A DNA stretch of 64,000 nucleotides, from positions 16,662,910 through 16,726,909 of the forward strand of contig OY992839.1 of NCBI GenBank assembly GCA_963921425.1. Reading direction: 5' to 3'. The notes under the pieces are model-generated. The model had not been told where the DNA came from. It saw only the letters and a program-made list of their open reading frames with translations, and did no database searches. This stretch comes from Dryas octopetala. Taxonomy: Eukaryota; Streptophyta; Magnoliopsida; Rosales; Rosaceae. This document shows, piece by piece, positions 44,748-56,200 of this stretch (position 1 is the stretch's first letter; the number at the start of each line of letters is the position of its first letter). The translations under genes and the position numbers were made by a program.

Positions 44748-47231
44748 TGATGAGTGTGCATTTTGCATCACTTTATGATACTAATTCCTTAACCTAGAGT
44801 GTTAGAACTCGATATTTTGTGTTTCTTGTCTTGTTTTTGTGTTTTCAGGTCAAATGAAGCAGAAATGAGAAAAAGAAGCAAATGGAGCCATTTTGGGGCA
44901 TTTCCTGGTCAAACCAGGAAAACGAGTGAAATCCTGGTCAAACCAGGAAAAGTGCAGAAATCCTAGTCAAATGAGGATTCCTAGTCACACTAGGAAACAT
45001 CAAGTCCAGAACCATCATTGCGGAGCCAGAAATGTGAAATCCTGATTCGAACAGGAAATCCTGGTTGAACTAGGAAACCTAACCCAACTAGGGAAAGGAG
45101 TCCTAGTGACACTAGGAGACCCCAGGGGCAATATGGTCATTACGAGAAGTCGAAATGGATAAGGAATCTCTCATTTTCAAGGAATCCTAGTTGCACCAGG
45201 AAATGTTTTTCAAGGTTCCAGAAGCTTCCAGAAGGTGGTGGACATCCATGGAAATGAATGGGGGAAGAAATGAATTTGAATTCAAATGGAAATGAGGGGC
45301 AAAATGGGAAGTCAAAAGTGGAGGGCCCATGGGCCCTAGGGATGCCGAACCAAGTGGGCCATGCATGCACATGCATGGGCCCAAACCCTAGCAGCCCAAA
45401 AGCCATACGCAAGGAAGAAGAAGGCAGCCCATGCATGCGCATGCATGCCATGCAAACCCTTGCAAGACAAGGGGCCATGCGCAAGCCCAACGTGACAAGC
45501 CCAAGATGGAAGCCCATGGAGTAAAACCCTAGCCCATCTTGTGCAAGTAACTGAAGCCCAACATGGAAGCTCAACATGCAAGCCCAAAGCCCAAGGCTAC
45601 CAGCCCATGCGCCAAGGAGGGACCCTAGCTAGGCTAGGCGTGAGCCACTTAAGCCCAAAGGGGGAAGCCCAACACGCAAGGCCTAGTTCAGCTAGCCCTA
45701 GCTGAAGCCGCAAGCAACTAGGAAAGGGAAACCCTAGCAGCCGCAAGCTTCAGCCTCCTTGCCTCTCAAGGAATGTTCCCCTATTTAAACCCCCTTCATT
45801 CAGGACCTTTGAGCACTTCTGGCACCTACACACTCCAGCCGAAAAATTCCTTTCTCTTCTCCTAGTTTTATTTTTCTGTTTTAGGTTTTTAGTTTCAACT
45901 TCTATTTCTTGTAAGGTGAGCCGAATTCAGAGAGAGACTTAGAGAGAGGGTGGCGTGACAAGTGAGAGGGAAGGACCAGCCTGCTGCCGCAAGCCATAGC
46001 TCACCTTGCCGTGAGTTCCTTCTGCTTGCTAGGTGCCTCCTTCTTCCTCTCTCCTTGCCGCAGCCCCCATGTGTTTGCACCTCTGATTTTTGCTTTCTTT
46101 TTCCTTCTAGTTTCTATTTCTATTGATGGATTGTGCCTCTGAATTTATTTAATTAATTTGCTGGATTTATTTAGTTTGTCTCTTTATTACCTTTAGTGCA
46201 TGGTTCTGATTTTAGTTAGTTGTTTATGTTTATGCAATTTAATTTATGCAATCTAAGTTAGTTGTTTAGTTGTTCCTTTAATTTTATATTTCTGATTTCA
46301 ATTCGTGTAAGCCTTTAAATTCATTAACTTTGCGTTTCTGATTTCCTTTTGCAAGCATGAATTGGGATTTTATTTATTGGTTGCTGTTTTGTTTTTATTT
46401 GTTTTATTTAATTATGTAGGTTAGTTATTTTATCTTGCATGTTAGTCGTAGGTCGATTAATGGATTCGTATGCTTTAACAAATCGTTTATCCGTCTCTTG
46501 GTCTGTTAGTTTGATGTTTGCGCGTATTAAATTTCCACTATCTATTAGAACCCCCGTCACTAGTTGTTTGCATCCTTTGACTGGCCACCTTAGGGTAATT
46601 GCATCTAGTTTATCTGTTAGGTTTAGCTGTGAAATAGTCAAAGACACTAAACCACAAGTAACAAGGGAATAAGGGATTATTCTTGGTAGTGGGGCTGGGC
46701 GACCTCTATAAGGAAATAGTCAAAGCTTATATGTTGTGCATGTTTGACGTTCTCATAAAACTTAATGACTCCTGCATGGGTAACAGCTGCCTTAGTTTGA
46801 ACTAGGGAACATGTAGGTTAACTAGCTAAGGAAGGCCCAAGAAGCTCTTAGTTTATGCATTAGGAGAACAATGGCGAGAAAGTAACTAGCCAAACCTTTT
46901 TAGCTGTCAAACTTTAACATGTTGTGTTCAAATTAACTGTCATTAGCCTTGGATGGTTATTGCATGCTTATCTGTTTTGAAACTGAAAACTTAACATTGC
47001 AAGATAGAATAATGGGTGTGTGCGTGTGGTGGTGTGTGCGTGTGTTCCATCTTTCCAAAACCCCCCATTTAGTTATTCTAGTGATTAATTGCATTGATTT
47101 ACTGTATATTAACCATTCCCTATGGGATCGACCTCGTGCTTGTACGCTTTGCTACTGATGCGATTCGTGCACTTGCGAGTAAATTTAGAATGAGGTAATT
47201 GTTTATTTTGTTCTAAGAAAACACATCAACA
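44748..47231 (+). repeat. 3' LTR of A
   Basis: 2484 bp, near-identical to the 5' LTR. Differences include a 14-bp insertion containing AACGTGACAAGCCC near 45489 and single substitutions. Confidence 0.95.
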
Positions 47232-48982
47232 GAGCTGGAGGAAGGTATGTCCTTGTTCCTCGATCTTCTGCATATAGGTCCTTCCTAATTCCCATATCTT
47301 CTAAATCCTTACGAGCATTGAGTCCATCTTTTGATTTCCCATTAATATCCAAAAGTGTGCCTATTATGCTTTCACAAAAGTTTTTCTCTACATGCATTAC
47401 ATCCAAATTATGGTGTAATGGCAATTCCTGTTAGGAGCATAAAAATTATGAGTTTAGAGTTTTTATATACTATTAAATTCTTAATAAAATAAATTTTAGA
47501 GTTAAAGGATATAAAATACTCACCTCCCAGTATGGTAAATCAAAAAAGATTGACCTCTTCTTCCACATCTCTTCCCCATTTTGGTCTTCTCTTTTTCGTT
47601 TTCTCTTATCAGCTTTTCCCCAAACATTCACAAAATCTTTAAGAGCAAGAGAAATATTTCTACTTGTCATGATTCTAGGATTTCTTCCATTTTCTTCCTT
47701 GCCATTGAACCATGACTTATTTTTCCTAAACGGGTGTGATGGAGGTAGAAATCTCCTATGACCCATGTATACACCCTTCCTACTATACTTTAGCCACTGG
47801 TAATGAGTATTTTTACCACATATAGAACATGCTGTACTACCCTTTGTCGTACATCTAGCAAGATTTCCATATGCTGGAAAATCATTTACTGTCCACATCA
47901 AAATTGCTCTTAAATTGAAGATCGTTTTACTGAATGCATCATAAACATTCACTCCAATATCCCACAAATGTTGCAAATCTTCTATAAATGGCTGTAACTA
48001 TACATCGATGTCATTTCCAGGTTGCTTTGAACCAGGAATCAATAATGTTAACATAATGTTCTCTTTTTTCATGCATAATCCAGGTGGCAAGTTGTATGTA
48101 ACGAGCATTACTGGCCAACAACTATATGGTTTGCCGAAATTGGAAAATGGATTGAAGCCATTTGTAGAAAGACCAAGCCTAAGGTTGCGTGGATCAGCTG
48201 AAAATGATGGCCATTTATCATCAACCAAGTCCCAAGATACAGAATCAGCTGGGTGACGCATCTTCCCATCATTGCTTTTATGATTGAAATGCCACCTTAG
48301 ATCTTCTGCCATTCTTTGAGACCTAAACATCCTTCTAAATCTAGGAATGATAGAAAAATATCTCAAAACTTTAGCTGGCACACCCTTTTTAATCTTCTTT
48401 GTAAGCTTGTCAACCTTCCATCTTGAAGAATCACATTTTCGGCAATTGTCCATGTTCTCATACTGTTTTCTAAAGAGACAACAATCGTTCTTGCAAGCGT
48501 GAATCTTTTCATAGCCTAGATCGAATGCATTTAGAAATTTTTTTACCTAGTACAAGGACTTGAGAAGCACATTCGACATTGGTAACATGTCATGCATAAT
48601 CTCTAGAAGGCCAGTGAAACTCTTATCGGTCCATCCACTTACAGATTTGTGTTTGTATAAATTTACAATGGCCGATAACTTTGTGTAATTTGTACAACTA
48701 GGGTATAGAGGGGTTTCTGCATCTTCTAATTGTTCAATGAAATCATCATCCCTTCTTTCTTCAACAGGCTCTATATAGTCTTTATCATGCAAGTAGGCTG
48801 CTCTATATAATTCATATGCCTCATTCATGTCCATTTCTTCAACTCCCTCATCTGTAATTGGCTTTTCCCCATGATGAAACCAATTTGTGTATGTGAGATC
48901 CATTCCCTTTATCACCAAATGCTCAAAAATAGTATAAGAAAAATGATGACTTAAGTTCCGGCAATTTTTGCAAGGGCATAGA

Positions 48983-49729
48983 TGTAACGACCCGACCCAA
49001 ATTTTTCACTAGAAATTTAAATTTTTATTTAACTATGTTTTGAAGAGGTTTATAAAAGATGTTGGATTTTATTTTAAAGATTTTAAGATTTATTTGGAAA
49101 ATAAAAAGGGTTTTGATTTATTTTTGTTTTAATTTAAGCTTGACCCAAAATTTGACTTTTAAAATAAAAGGGCTTTTGATTTTGACTTCGGGTCCGTTGG
49201 ATAAGTTTCGAACTAACGATTTCATAGACACGCGGCACGCGCCAATCCGAGTTATAGTTTGAAAGATATAGGCGTTTAAAGTGAGGGGCAATGTTGTAAA
49301 TTTATAAAAGTGGGTTTTAAAAATCAGATTTCCTCTCTCTCTAGATTTTTCCACAACTCTCTCTCTCTCTCTAGAACTTTCTCTCTCCCTTTTTATTTCT
49401 CTCTCTCTCTCTCCCGCACTCCCTCACTTCTCCCTCTCTCTCCCCGAGCTCACTCTCCTCCTCCCTCTCCTCTCTCGGGCGCGGCCGGCTCCGGCCATTG
49501 TTCCGGCAACCAGAGGCTGGCGACGAGTCCCTCTCGTCGTCACCGACCCCACAGACCCCCCCCCCCCAGATTTCGAAAGACTTAGAAGTGCTTTTGACAG
49601 GTTTTGAAATTTTGGGTTAGTCCATTTTCAGGGGAGGTTCTGCCGAATTTTCGGTAGGATTTTCCTTGATTTTGGATTCCCGCAGGACCTCTCCGGGTTT
49701 CAGGGTAAAATCCGGGGGCGGTCCTGTCA
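48983..49729 (+). repeat. 5' LTR of E (internally deleted)
   Basis: TGTAACGACCCGACCC...CGGTCCTGTCA. It contains a CT microsatellite (49331-49445). The deletion point is at about 49571, where AGATTTC joins GAAAGACTTAG. Confidence 0.93.
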
Positions 49730-49732
49730 ACT

Positions 49733-49744
49733 TGGTATCACAGC
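49733..49744 (+). promoter_or_regulatory. Primer-binding site of E (tRNA-Met type)
   Basis: TGGTATCACAGC; the usual site reads TGGTATCAGAGC, so there is one mismatch. Confidence 0.8.
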
Positions 49745-50733
49745 ATTAGGTTTGAATTCTTGAAGACTTCGCACCTCGTGTGCATCCTTCGATGTATGGA
49801 AAGGTTTTCCTCAGCTAATATGGATATGCCTCCTCGACGTGGCCGACCTCAAGAAGTTTGTGGTAGGTTATGGGGGTATAGTTTATTCGAATAACGTGAG
49901 TGTTACGATTACGGTACGTCTGTATTTCAGCCTTGACTCGTGCACTTCAAGGATAAATTTTGATTAGTACTTAAGGAGTTGAGATCGTGGAGAAGTACTT
50001 AGGTGTTTGAGTTTAGTAATAATTTTTCGAGGTTATGAGCAGAGGGTATTTAGAGTACTATTGGATACATTTAGAGATCAGAGGGTCAATCAGAGTTGCG
50101 CAGCGGAAGCGTGGTGAGACTTACACAAATCACCCCGACACGTGATCAACAAAAGGATTAGCGAGGAAATGAAGACAACTTGGGCAAGAATTCAGATTTT
50201 CTTCGATTAAGCCAAAGGGTTAATTATATCGGTTACAATTACTGATAACACAAGTTGAGAATTTACAAGTGAAGTAAAATAAAGGAGTTAGCATATCAAG
50301 CACATATTGATACGAGCAGTCAGTACAGTACACGATCATGCGCGGATAGCGATCTTGACGCCTCTCAGTGAATTTTTGGATGGACACAATGACGCTCCCT
50401 CGTTGCCTATTCGTGACACCTACTCCAGTGGTGCAATGATGAAACTTTTAGTGGATCACCTAATGAGTTACAGGGCACACCATCGCTCTAACGTCGAGAT
50501 AGGAGTTTGTGATTCACATTTTGGATTTGACATGGCGACAATTCACTTCGAGTATTATATTTTTGTTTGGACTAAAGAAGCGAGGTACTACATATAAAGA
50601 AATATTGCGTTAGTCAAGTCTCATGGTGGGATCGTACATGGGTGTAACCGGCTTAGAAACTTGATAAGAGTTACGAGTTCGGGCATCACTTGTCCGTTAT
50701 GATTATACTAAATTTCGAGGACGAAATTTTTTT
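49745..50733 (+). other. Internal region of E, non-coding remnant
   Basis: About 1 kb of mixed sequence. I see no gag, protease, reverse transcriptase or integrase motifs. An open frame at 50307-50597 has no recognisable domain and is probably fortuitous. Confidence 0.7.
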
Positions 50734-50745
50734 AAGGGGGGAAGG
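50734..50745 (+). promoter_or_regulatory. Polypurine tract of E
   Basis: AAGGGGGGAAGG adjacent to the 3' LTR. Confidence 0.85.
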
Positions 50746-50746
50746 T

Positions 50747-51984
50747 TGTAACGACCCGACCCAAATTTTTCACTAGAAATTTAAATTTTTATTTAACTAT
50801 GTTTTGAAGAGGTTTATAAAAGATGTTGGATTTTATTTTAAAGATTTTAAGATTTATTTGGAAAATAAAAAGGGTTTTGATTTATTTTTGTTTTAATTTA
50901 AGCTTGACCCAAAATTTGACTTTTAAAATAAAAGGGCTTTTGATTTTGACTTCGGGTCCGTTGGATAAGTTTCGAACTCACGATTTCAAAGACACGAGGC
51001 ACGTGCCAATCCGAGTTATAGTTTGAAAGATATAGGCGTTTAAAGTGAGGGGCAATGTTGTAAATTTGTAAAAGTGGGTTTTAAAAATCAGATTTCCTCT
51101 CTCTCTAGATTTTTCCACAACTCTCTCTCTCTCTCTAGAACTTTCTCTCTCCCTTTTTATTTCTCTCTCTCTCTCCCGCACTCCCTCACTTCTCCCTCTC
51201 TCTCCCCGAGCTCACTCTCCTCCTCCCTCTCCTCTCTCGGGCGCGGCCGGCTCCGGCCATTGTTCCGGCAACCAGAGGCTGGCGACGAGTCCCTCTCGTC
51301 GTCACCGACCCCACAGACCCCCCCCCCCCCAGATTTCCCTCTCTCTGTGACTCTCTCTTCTCCCTTCTCCACTGCGCGCGACCAACTCGGCCCAGCCCGG
51401 CCAATTCCAGCCACCACCCGACCTGTCCAAGCCACCGGCGAGCCTTCCCGACGCCGACCACCTCCCCCGGCCACTCCTCCAGCTAGCCTAGCCCGCGCAC
51501 ACAGAAAACCCAGCGGTTTGGCTACCCTTGTCTCGCCGAATTCTGACCAATTACCGGCGCCAATCACCTCCATTTCAGGAGACACGACTGTGACTCGTGA
51601 CGATCCAGCGGAGGATCGAAGCTAGGGCAATCTTTGTACGAGCGGTCGAGCCAAGAAGAACGTCGAGGCACTCTGAAAGCGTGTGAAGACCTTGTAGGCT
51701 TTTAGAGTTTCCTTTTAATGCTATTTGTATAAAGATAAAATCTAGAATGGCTCTGATAACCTATGAAAATTAGTTGTATTTATCTTTGGACGGGTCTGAG
51801 ACCCTTATATGCTTGTGGTAGAGGTGGCTGAAAGACTTAGAAGTGCTTTTGACAGGTTTTGAAATTTTGGGTTAGTCCATTTTCAGGGGAGGCTCTGTCG
51901 AATTTTCGGTAGGATTTTCCTTGATTTTGGATTCCCGCAGGACCTCTCCGGGTTTCAGGGTAAAATCCGGGGGCGGTCCTGTCA
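50747..51984 (+). repeat. 3' LTR of E
   Basis: 1238 bp. A 183-codon open frame here (51074-51625) is a Ser/Pro-rich reading of CT-repeat and GC-rich leader DNA and is not called as a gene. Confidence 0.93.
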
Positions 51985-52170
51985 ATAGAATCTTTTCTGC
52001 CATCTTTACAAAATTCCATGCTCCTTGCAAGTACTGATCAGTAGCTCTAACATTTAAAAAAAAAAATTAATATACTAAGAAGTCTACCAAGAGTGTTTAA
52101 TTTTTAACTGTTCAATTAGGTTGTAAGGTTATTGTTACCTGTTCAGATGCACCCAATCTTTATCCATCAT

Positions 52171-52659
52171 CCTAAAGTCATATAAGATCTACAATAACAA
52201 GTCCTAAACTCTTAGAGAACCGATCCCATATCAATTACTCAATTGCACAAAACTTAAAATAACAAATCCTGCATTTCAAAGTGATAGAGCAAAAAATAGA
52301 TATATAAATGAAAATTAGTAAAGAAAGACTAGTACCAAACAAGAGATTTTCTCAATTGAGTTGTCTATATGACTAATAAAATATAGTCAAATGCAATGAT
52401 TTCATTTAATGTAATGACTCCACTCTTTGCACTCAACAGCACCGAAACCTCTGTAAATGCAATGGTTTAATTGATCTTCACACCAATCTACCCTCGAATC
52501 TCTGCTTTTGTTACAACAAAATAACATTGTTACTTCATAACTATATATACATAACATTATAAACTATAAAACAATCCTACATTGACATGAAAAATAAATA
52601 AAAAGAAAGAGAAAAGGGAATGGTTGATGGGTGCAGAAAGTGAAAGGCAACATTTTTTA
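52171..52659. other. 5' flank of the CACTA 2 transposase gene
   Basis: AT-rich presumed promoter of the minus-strand transposase gene, up to the solo LTR. A short motif containing AAATGCAATG occurs twice (about 52388 and 52455). No clear TATA choice. Confidence 0.45.
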
Positions 52660-55003
52660 TGACAGGACCGCCCCCGGATTCCACCCTGAAACCCGGAGAG
52701 GTCCTGCGGGAATCCAAATTCAAGGAAAATCCTACCGAAAATTCGACAGAACCTCCCCTGAAAATGGACTAACCCAGAAATTTCAAACCTGTTAAAAAGC
52801 ACTTCTAACATATCAACCACCTCTACCACAAGCAAATAGAGTCTCAGACCCAACAATTTAAAGAAAAACCATCTAAGAATTTTAAGTGTGATCATCAGAG
52901 CCACTATCCTAATACAAGGAATTTTTACAAGAATATTAACTGGCGCCTACAGGGTCCGACTTGAGAGATGGATGTAACTGCTTCGACGTTATTGGCTCGA
53001 CCTCCACCAAAGCTACTACCTGGGGGGGAACAATTTAAGACAAAACAAGAAAACCGTGAGACAAACTCAGTGAGTGGACAGTTTAATAGAAACGAAAATA
53101 AAAATAAACTTTCTGTTTCAGAAAATCCTTCAAAACCACATTTAGCACCAAGACCTCACGTCACTCTCTGAAATCCCCCAGTTTTAAAATCATTTCCAAA
53201 CTTTAAGAGAGTTATAAAACTAATGAGACTCAAAGCAAAGATAAATCAAAACTCATTTCTCAAAAGCCACCCATCTAAATAACAAGTCATAGTAATAATA
53301 AAATCGAAATCATTATAAAACTCGAAAAGTAGGTTCTCACTTAAAATCCATATTTAAACTCTTGAAAATACCAATTTCATTTTCCACCATGCTGTATACC
53401 CTGAATATCCTAGCCATACACCTGTGCGGAATTCTTGCATCGCATAGGCAGGCAATATCCTGGCCATACACACGCGTGGAGTGAAATCCAACACGTGCAG
53501 GCAATATCCTGGCCATACACACGTGTGAATAAAATCAGCACGTGCAGGCAATCCTGGTCGTACGTGCACGCAGAGCGGCCCCCAAAGGGCGAAGCATCCC
53601 GACACACGGCCCAAAGCCTATATGTGTGTCGTGATGGGTCCCAAAGACCTATTTATCTGATAACCTGGAGGGTACTGCAGGGGTGGTTTGAAAACCATTT
53701 TTCCATAACCAAATCAGAAAATCATTTTCTCACGGATAGAAAATATCTTTATCGTTCCCATAAACTTTAAATCCTCAATCCACAATGCATAAGCACAACT
53801 AGTAAAATAGTCCTTAATAAATCTCATTCGAAACACATAAAACCAATCAAATCTTTGACCATAGGCTAAAATATGAAATAATCCATATGTATAAAAATAA
53901 GAAACTAATTTCCTTTCAAACATCCAGTAATAAAACTTATTTGAAATCCAACATTTAATACCAATGATCAAATCCCAAGATAAAATTCCTAAAGTATTTA
54001 GTGTGAAATGATTGATGAAATTTTCATGAATTCTTTAGAAAACCAAAAGTCTACTCGAATTTACTATTTCTCAATTAAAACTCAAGATAATCAAATAAAT
54101 AAATTCATAAAGTTTAAAAATACTTTTAAAAACAAAAGTCCACTCACAGTGAGAATCCTAACTTCGATCCTCCTCCGGGTCGTCTCGAGCCACGATCGTC
54201 TCGCCTAAAAACAATTCGAACGGAGGCCAGAGGTGGCCGGAATCGCCGAAGAGAAGAGGCGGTGGCTGGATGGTTTTCTGGCTGGTTTCTGCGTGCGAGG
54301 AGGTTGGCCGGCGAGGAGGAAGGGTTTGCGAGGTCGGCGTCGGCAAGGGGAGCTCGCCGGCGGTCTGGGTTGGTCGGGAGGTGGCCAGCGGCGTGGGTTT
54401 TGGGTGGCTGTGTGTGCGCACAGAGAAAAGGGGGAGAGAGAGAACTCGAGGAAAGAGAGAATGAGGAGAGAGAGTGAGCTCGGGAGTGGTCGGCGAAGGT
54501 GAGTGGTGGTGGCTGGGTGATGGCGCAGGGGAGAGGGTGCGGGGGAGAGGAAAACAGAGAGAGAGAGAGTGCGGGGAGAGAGAGATATAAAGGGGAGAGA
54601 GAATGATCTAGAGAGAGAGGGAAACTTCTAGAAAAAAGAATCTGATTTTTAAATCCAATTTGTCCATTTTATGAAATTGTCCCTCGTTTTAAACGCCCAT
54701 AACTTTCAAACCGTAACTCGGATCGACGCGTGCTACGTGTCTATGAACTCATGGACTCGAAACCTATCTAACGGACTCAAAGTCAAAATCGAAAGCCCAT
54801 TTATTTTAAAAGTCAACTTTTGGGTCAAGCTCAAATTTAAAACAATAGTAAAAATAAAAATTTTAAATTCAAACCCCTTTTTATTTTTCAAATAAATCTC
54901 AAAATCTTTAAAATACAATCCAACATCCTTAAAAAAAATCTCTTAAAAACATAGTTAAATAAAAATTTAAATTTCTAGTGGAAATTTGGGTCGGGTTATT
55001 ACA
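52660..55003 (-). mobile_element. Solo LTR 2, Tekay/Del-like family (minus orientation)
   Basis: Same family as the solo LTR at 2156-4740: starts TGACAGGACCGCC and ends GGGTCGGGTTATTACA, with a perfect 5-bp duplication TTTTA (52655-52659 and 55004-55008). 2344 bp. Contains the 50-bp minisatellite in three units (53404-53555) and GA-rich leader DNA (54430-54630). Confidence 0.93.
53404..53555. repeat. Minisatellite of about 50 bp, three units, in solo LTR 2
   Basis: Units beginning ATCCTGGCCATACAC (first unit ATCCTAGCC), as in the solo LTR near the start of the window but one unit fewer. Confidence 0.85.
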
Positions 55004-55008
55004 TTTTA

Positions 55009-55985
55009 GGATAGAGAGAAAAATAGAAAGTGAAAGAATAAGATATAGATCCATATCTTAGCTAGCTTCTGTCCACAATGCCAAAGAGAAAGATAAAGAT
55101 GTTCTAAGACTTACAAAATAGTATACACCTCTCTCTCTTGCATATCAATTGAATAAAAAACAATAATAAGCAAGAAATCATCCAATAAGCAAGAAAACTT
55201 GTGATTGGTTGTTGAAGTTTAAATATCAATTAAATGGTTCAAGTAGCATAAGTTGCAAAGAAGTCATCCTCCCCCCAATTTTTTTCATAAAAACAAATAT
55301 TAACCTTCCCCCAAATTAGATATATAGCACAAAGCTAACTATAGATAATACAATTCAGCCCCAATAAGTATAAATAAAGAAAAACTTAAGACTAACAAAT
55401 ACCAAAATATAACACAGTATTGTGCTATGAGTATCCCTTCTCCTTTTATGTTCTCTTAATTCCCATTCTCTTTTCTCAATTGCAAAATTTTAAATTATTT
55501 GTTAAATTATTTGTTATTCATGCATTTGCTAAAAATAAGTATATAGGTGCAACAAACTTTCGATTTCACATTTTCCAATTTTATTGGGATTCTTCTGTCC
55601 CAATATTTTAATTTAATCAATGTGCCCTCCATACCAAGGAGTTGTGTCAGATAATCCCCTCTTAATTACAAATGACCATGTGACTAGTCAATGAAATCAA
55701 GAACAAATAATGTTGTCCTGTGTACTTTTAATTTAGATAGAATATGATCTACAAAAACCACAAATACACATGGAGCTAGCAAGGGAGATAATTAAAATTA
55801 ATTTTAACACATTAATGAGGAAAGGAAAATACCAAAGTTAAAGCAAATGTGCCATCTAAAGGCGCCGCGAAAGTTGTCCAAATATGCCCAGCGTTGCCTA
55901 TGTATCAGAAATAATCAGAACCAATAAGTAGATATAGCACAACCTATTGAATCATAATTCAACTACCCAAAGAAGTACTTAATTA
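55009..55985. other. AT-rich sequence of uncertain origin
   Basis: Either the remaining 5' part of CACTA 2 or host DNA. It has CCTTCCCCCAAATT-like repeats (55270-55315). The block at 55855-55905 resembles an exon on the minus strand (GCCGCGAAAGTTGTCC region), but I cannot assign it. Confidence 0.4.
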
Positions 55986-55990
55986 CCCAA

Positions 55991-56200
55991 TCACAGAGAA
56001 GGAATATCCTTCATAAACACGGTTGCATAGAAGAAAGAATATGTTGAAAGTCCAAAATACAAAAGACAAATACTTTGCACGTGCAAATATTTCATATTAG
56101 GTGATCTCTTGAGCAACTCTACCCACCAGTAACAGCAATCATGAACAACCAGCTTCAATTCGCTCAAATTATCAAAAGCAGGTAGACAAGAAACCTTCAT
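55991..56200 (-). pseudogene. F-box/FBD/LRR-type gene fragment
   Basis: A minus-strand open segment encodes LPAFDNLSELKLVVHDCCYW, then ELLKRSPNMKYLHVQ, which matches the boundary between leucine-rich repeats and the FBD domain of plant F-box/FBD/LRR proteins (pattern: LP.F.NL..L.L......W..L...LK.SPN...L). No F-box and no further FBD residues are seen nearby, so it is a fragment or one exon of a decayed gene. Because the right end of CACTA 2 is unknown, it could also be captured sequence. Confidence 0.6.

Larger units (their letters stand above)
37953..47231 (+). mobile_element. Retrotransposon A: full-length Ty3/gypsy-type element with gag-protease only
   Basis: 5' LTR 37953-40423, primer-binding site 40430-40447, gag-protease region 40607-42717, non-coding 3' region, polypurine tract 44735-44747, 3' LTR 44748-47231. 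A perfect 5-bp duplication GAGCT (37948-37952 and 47232-47236) shows it landed in the CACTA transposase gene; removing it rejoins the reading frame. The LTRs are nearly identical, so insertion is recent. There is no reverse transcriptase, RNase H or integrase between gag-protease and the 3' LTR, making it non-autonomous (TR-GAG-like). The tRNA-Asp primer site suggests affinity to Athila/Tat-type gypsy elements. Confidence 0.93.
48983..51984 (+). mobile_element. Element E: Tekay/Del-like Ty3/gypsy retrotransposon, internally deleted, unequal LTRs
   Basis: Perfect 5-bp duplication ATAGA (48978-48982 and 51985-51989). 5' LTR 48983-49729, primer site 49733-49744 (TGGTATCACAGC, one mismatch to the initiator tRNA-Met site), polypurine tract 50734-50745, 3' LTR 50747-51984. 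The 5' LTR is 747 bp but the 3' LTR is 1238 bp because the 5' copy lacks about 490 bp after the CCCCCAGATTTC sequence. The internal region is only about 1 kb with no gag or pol. The sequence TTTCGAGGACGAAATT before the polypurine tract is typical of Tekay/Del elements. It sits in exon 2 of the CACTA transposase. Confidence 0.9.
36235..52170 (-). pseudogene. CACTA TNP2-type transposase gene, split by two retrotransposons and carrying two stop codons
   Basis: Transposase of CACTA 2. Exon 1 (52170-52139, MMDKDWVHL) splices to exon 2 at 52046 (DQYLQGAWNFV), which is cut at 51990 by element E and resumes at 48982 with CPCKNCRN, the transposase-associated domain. The TNP2 catalytic region follows (48453-47524: NCRKCDSSRWK, LRWHFNHK, LGLSTNGFNPF, LPPGLCMK, GNDIDV, VYDAFSK, RAILMWTVNDFPAYG, CSICG), then LPLHHNLDVMHVEKN (47427-47232). 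Element A interrupts here. The frame resumes at 37952 (KLFD-like, VEECKIMGLKSHDYHVLMQQLL), leading into DUF4218 (to about 36957) and DUF4216 (36862-36235: VTYYGILTD, FILSSQAKQVFY). In-frame TAG codons are at 48547-48549 and 47998-48000, and a frameshift lies near 36600. Several introns have clean GT/AG ends. Confidence 0.88.
30852..55008 (-). mobile_element. CACTA (En/Spm) transposon 2, autonomous type, heavily interrupted; right end not found
   Basis: Left terminus CACTACAACAAAAATTGTC at 30852, followed by subterminal repeats of AACGCTATA/TATAGCGTT (30880-31350). It encodes a TNPA-type gene (33385-35998) and a TNP2-type transposase gene (36235-52170), both on the minus strand, plus a captured host nuclease fragment on the plus strand (32274-32825). 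It has received retrotransposon A (37953-47231), element E (48983-51984) and a solo LTR (52660-55003). The expected right terminus (ending TTGTAGTG with TATAGCG repeats) is not visible before 58012, so the stated end is only the last point I can link to it. Confidence 0.85.

Noticed and set aside
50307..50597. 96-codon frame in the internal region of E
   Set aside because: No gag, protease, reverse transcriptase, RNase H or integrase motif could be recognised and the flanking frame is closed.
51074..51625. 183-codon open frame, Ser/Pro-rich
   Set aside because: Translation of a CT microsatellite and GC-rich leader inside the 3' LTR of element E; the matching frame in the 5' LTR is truncated.
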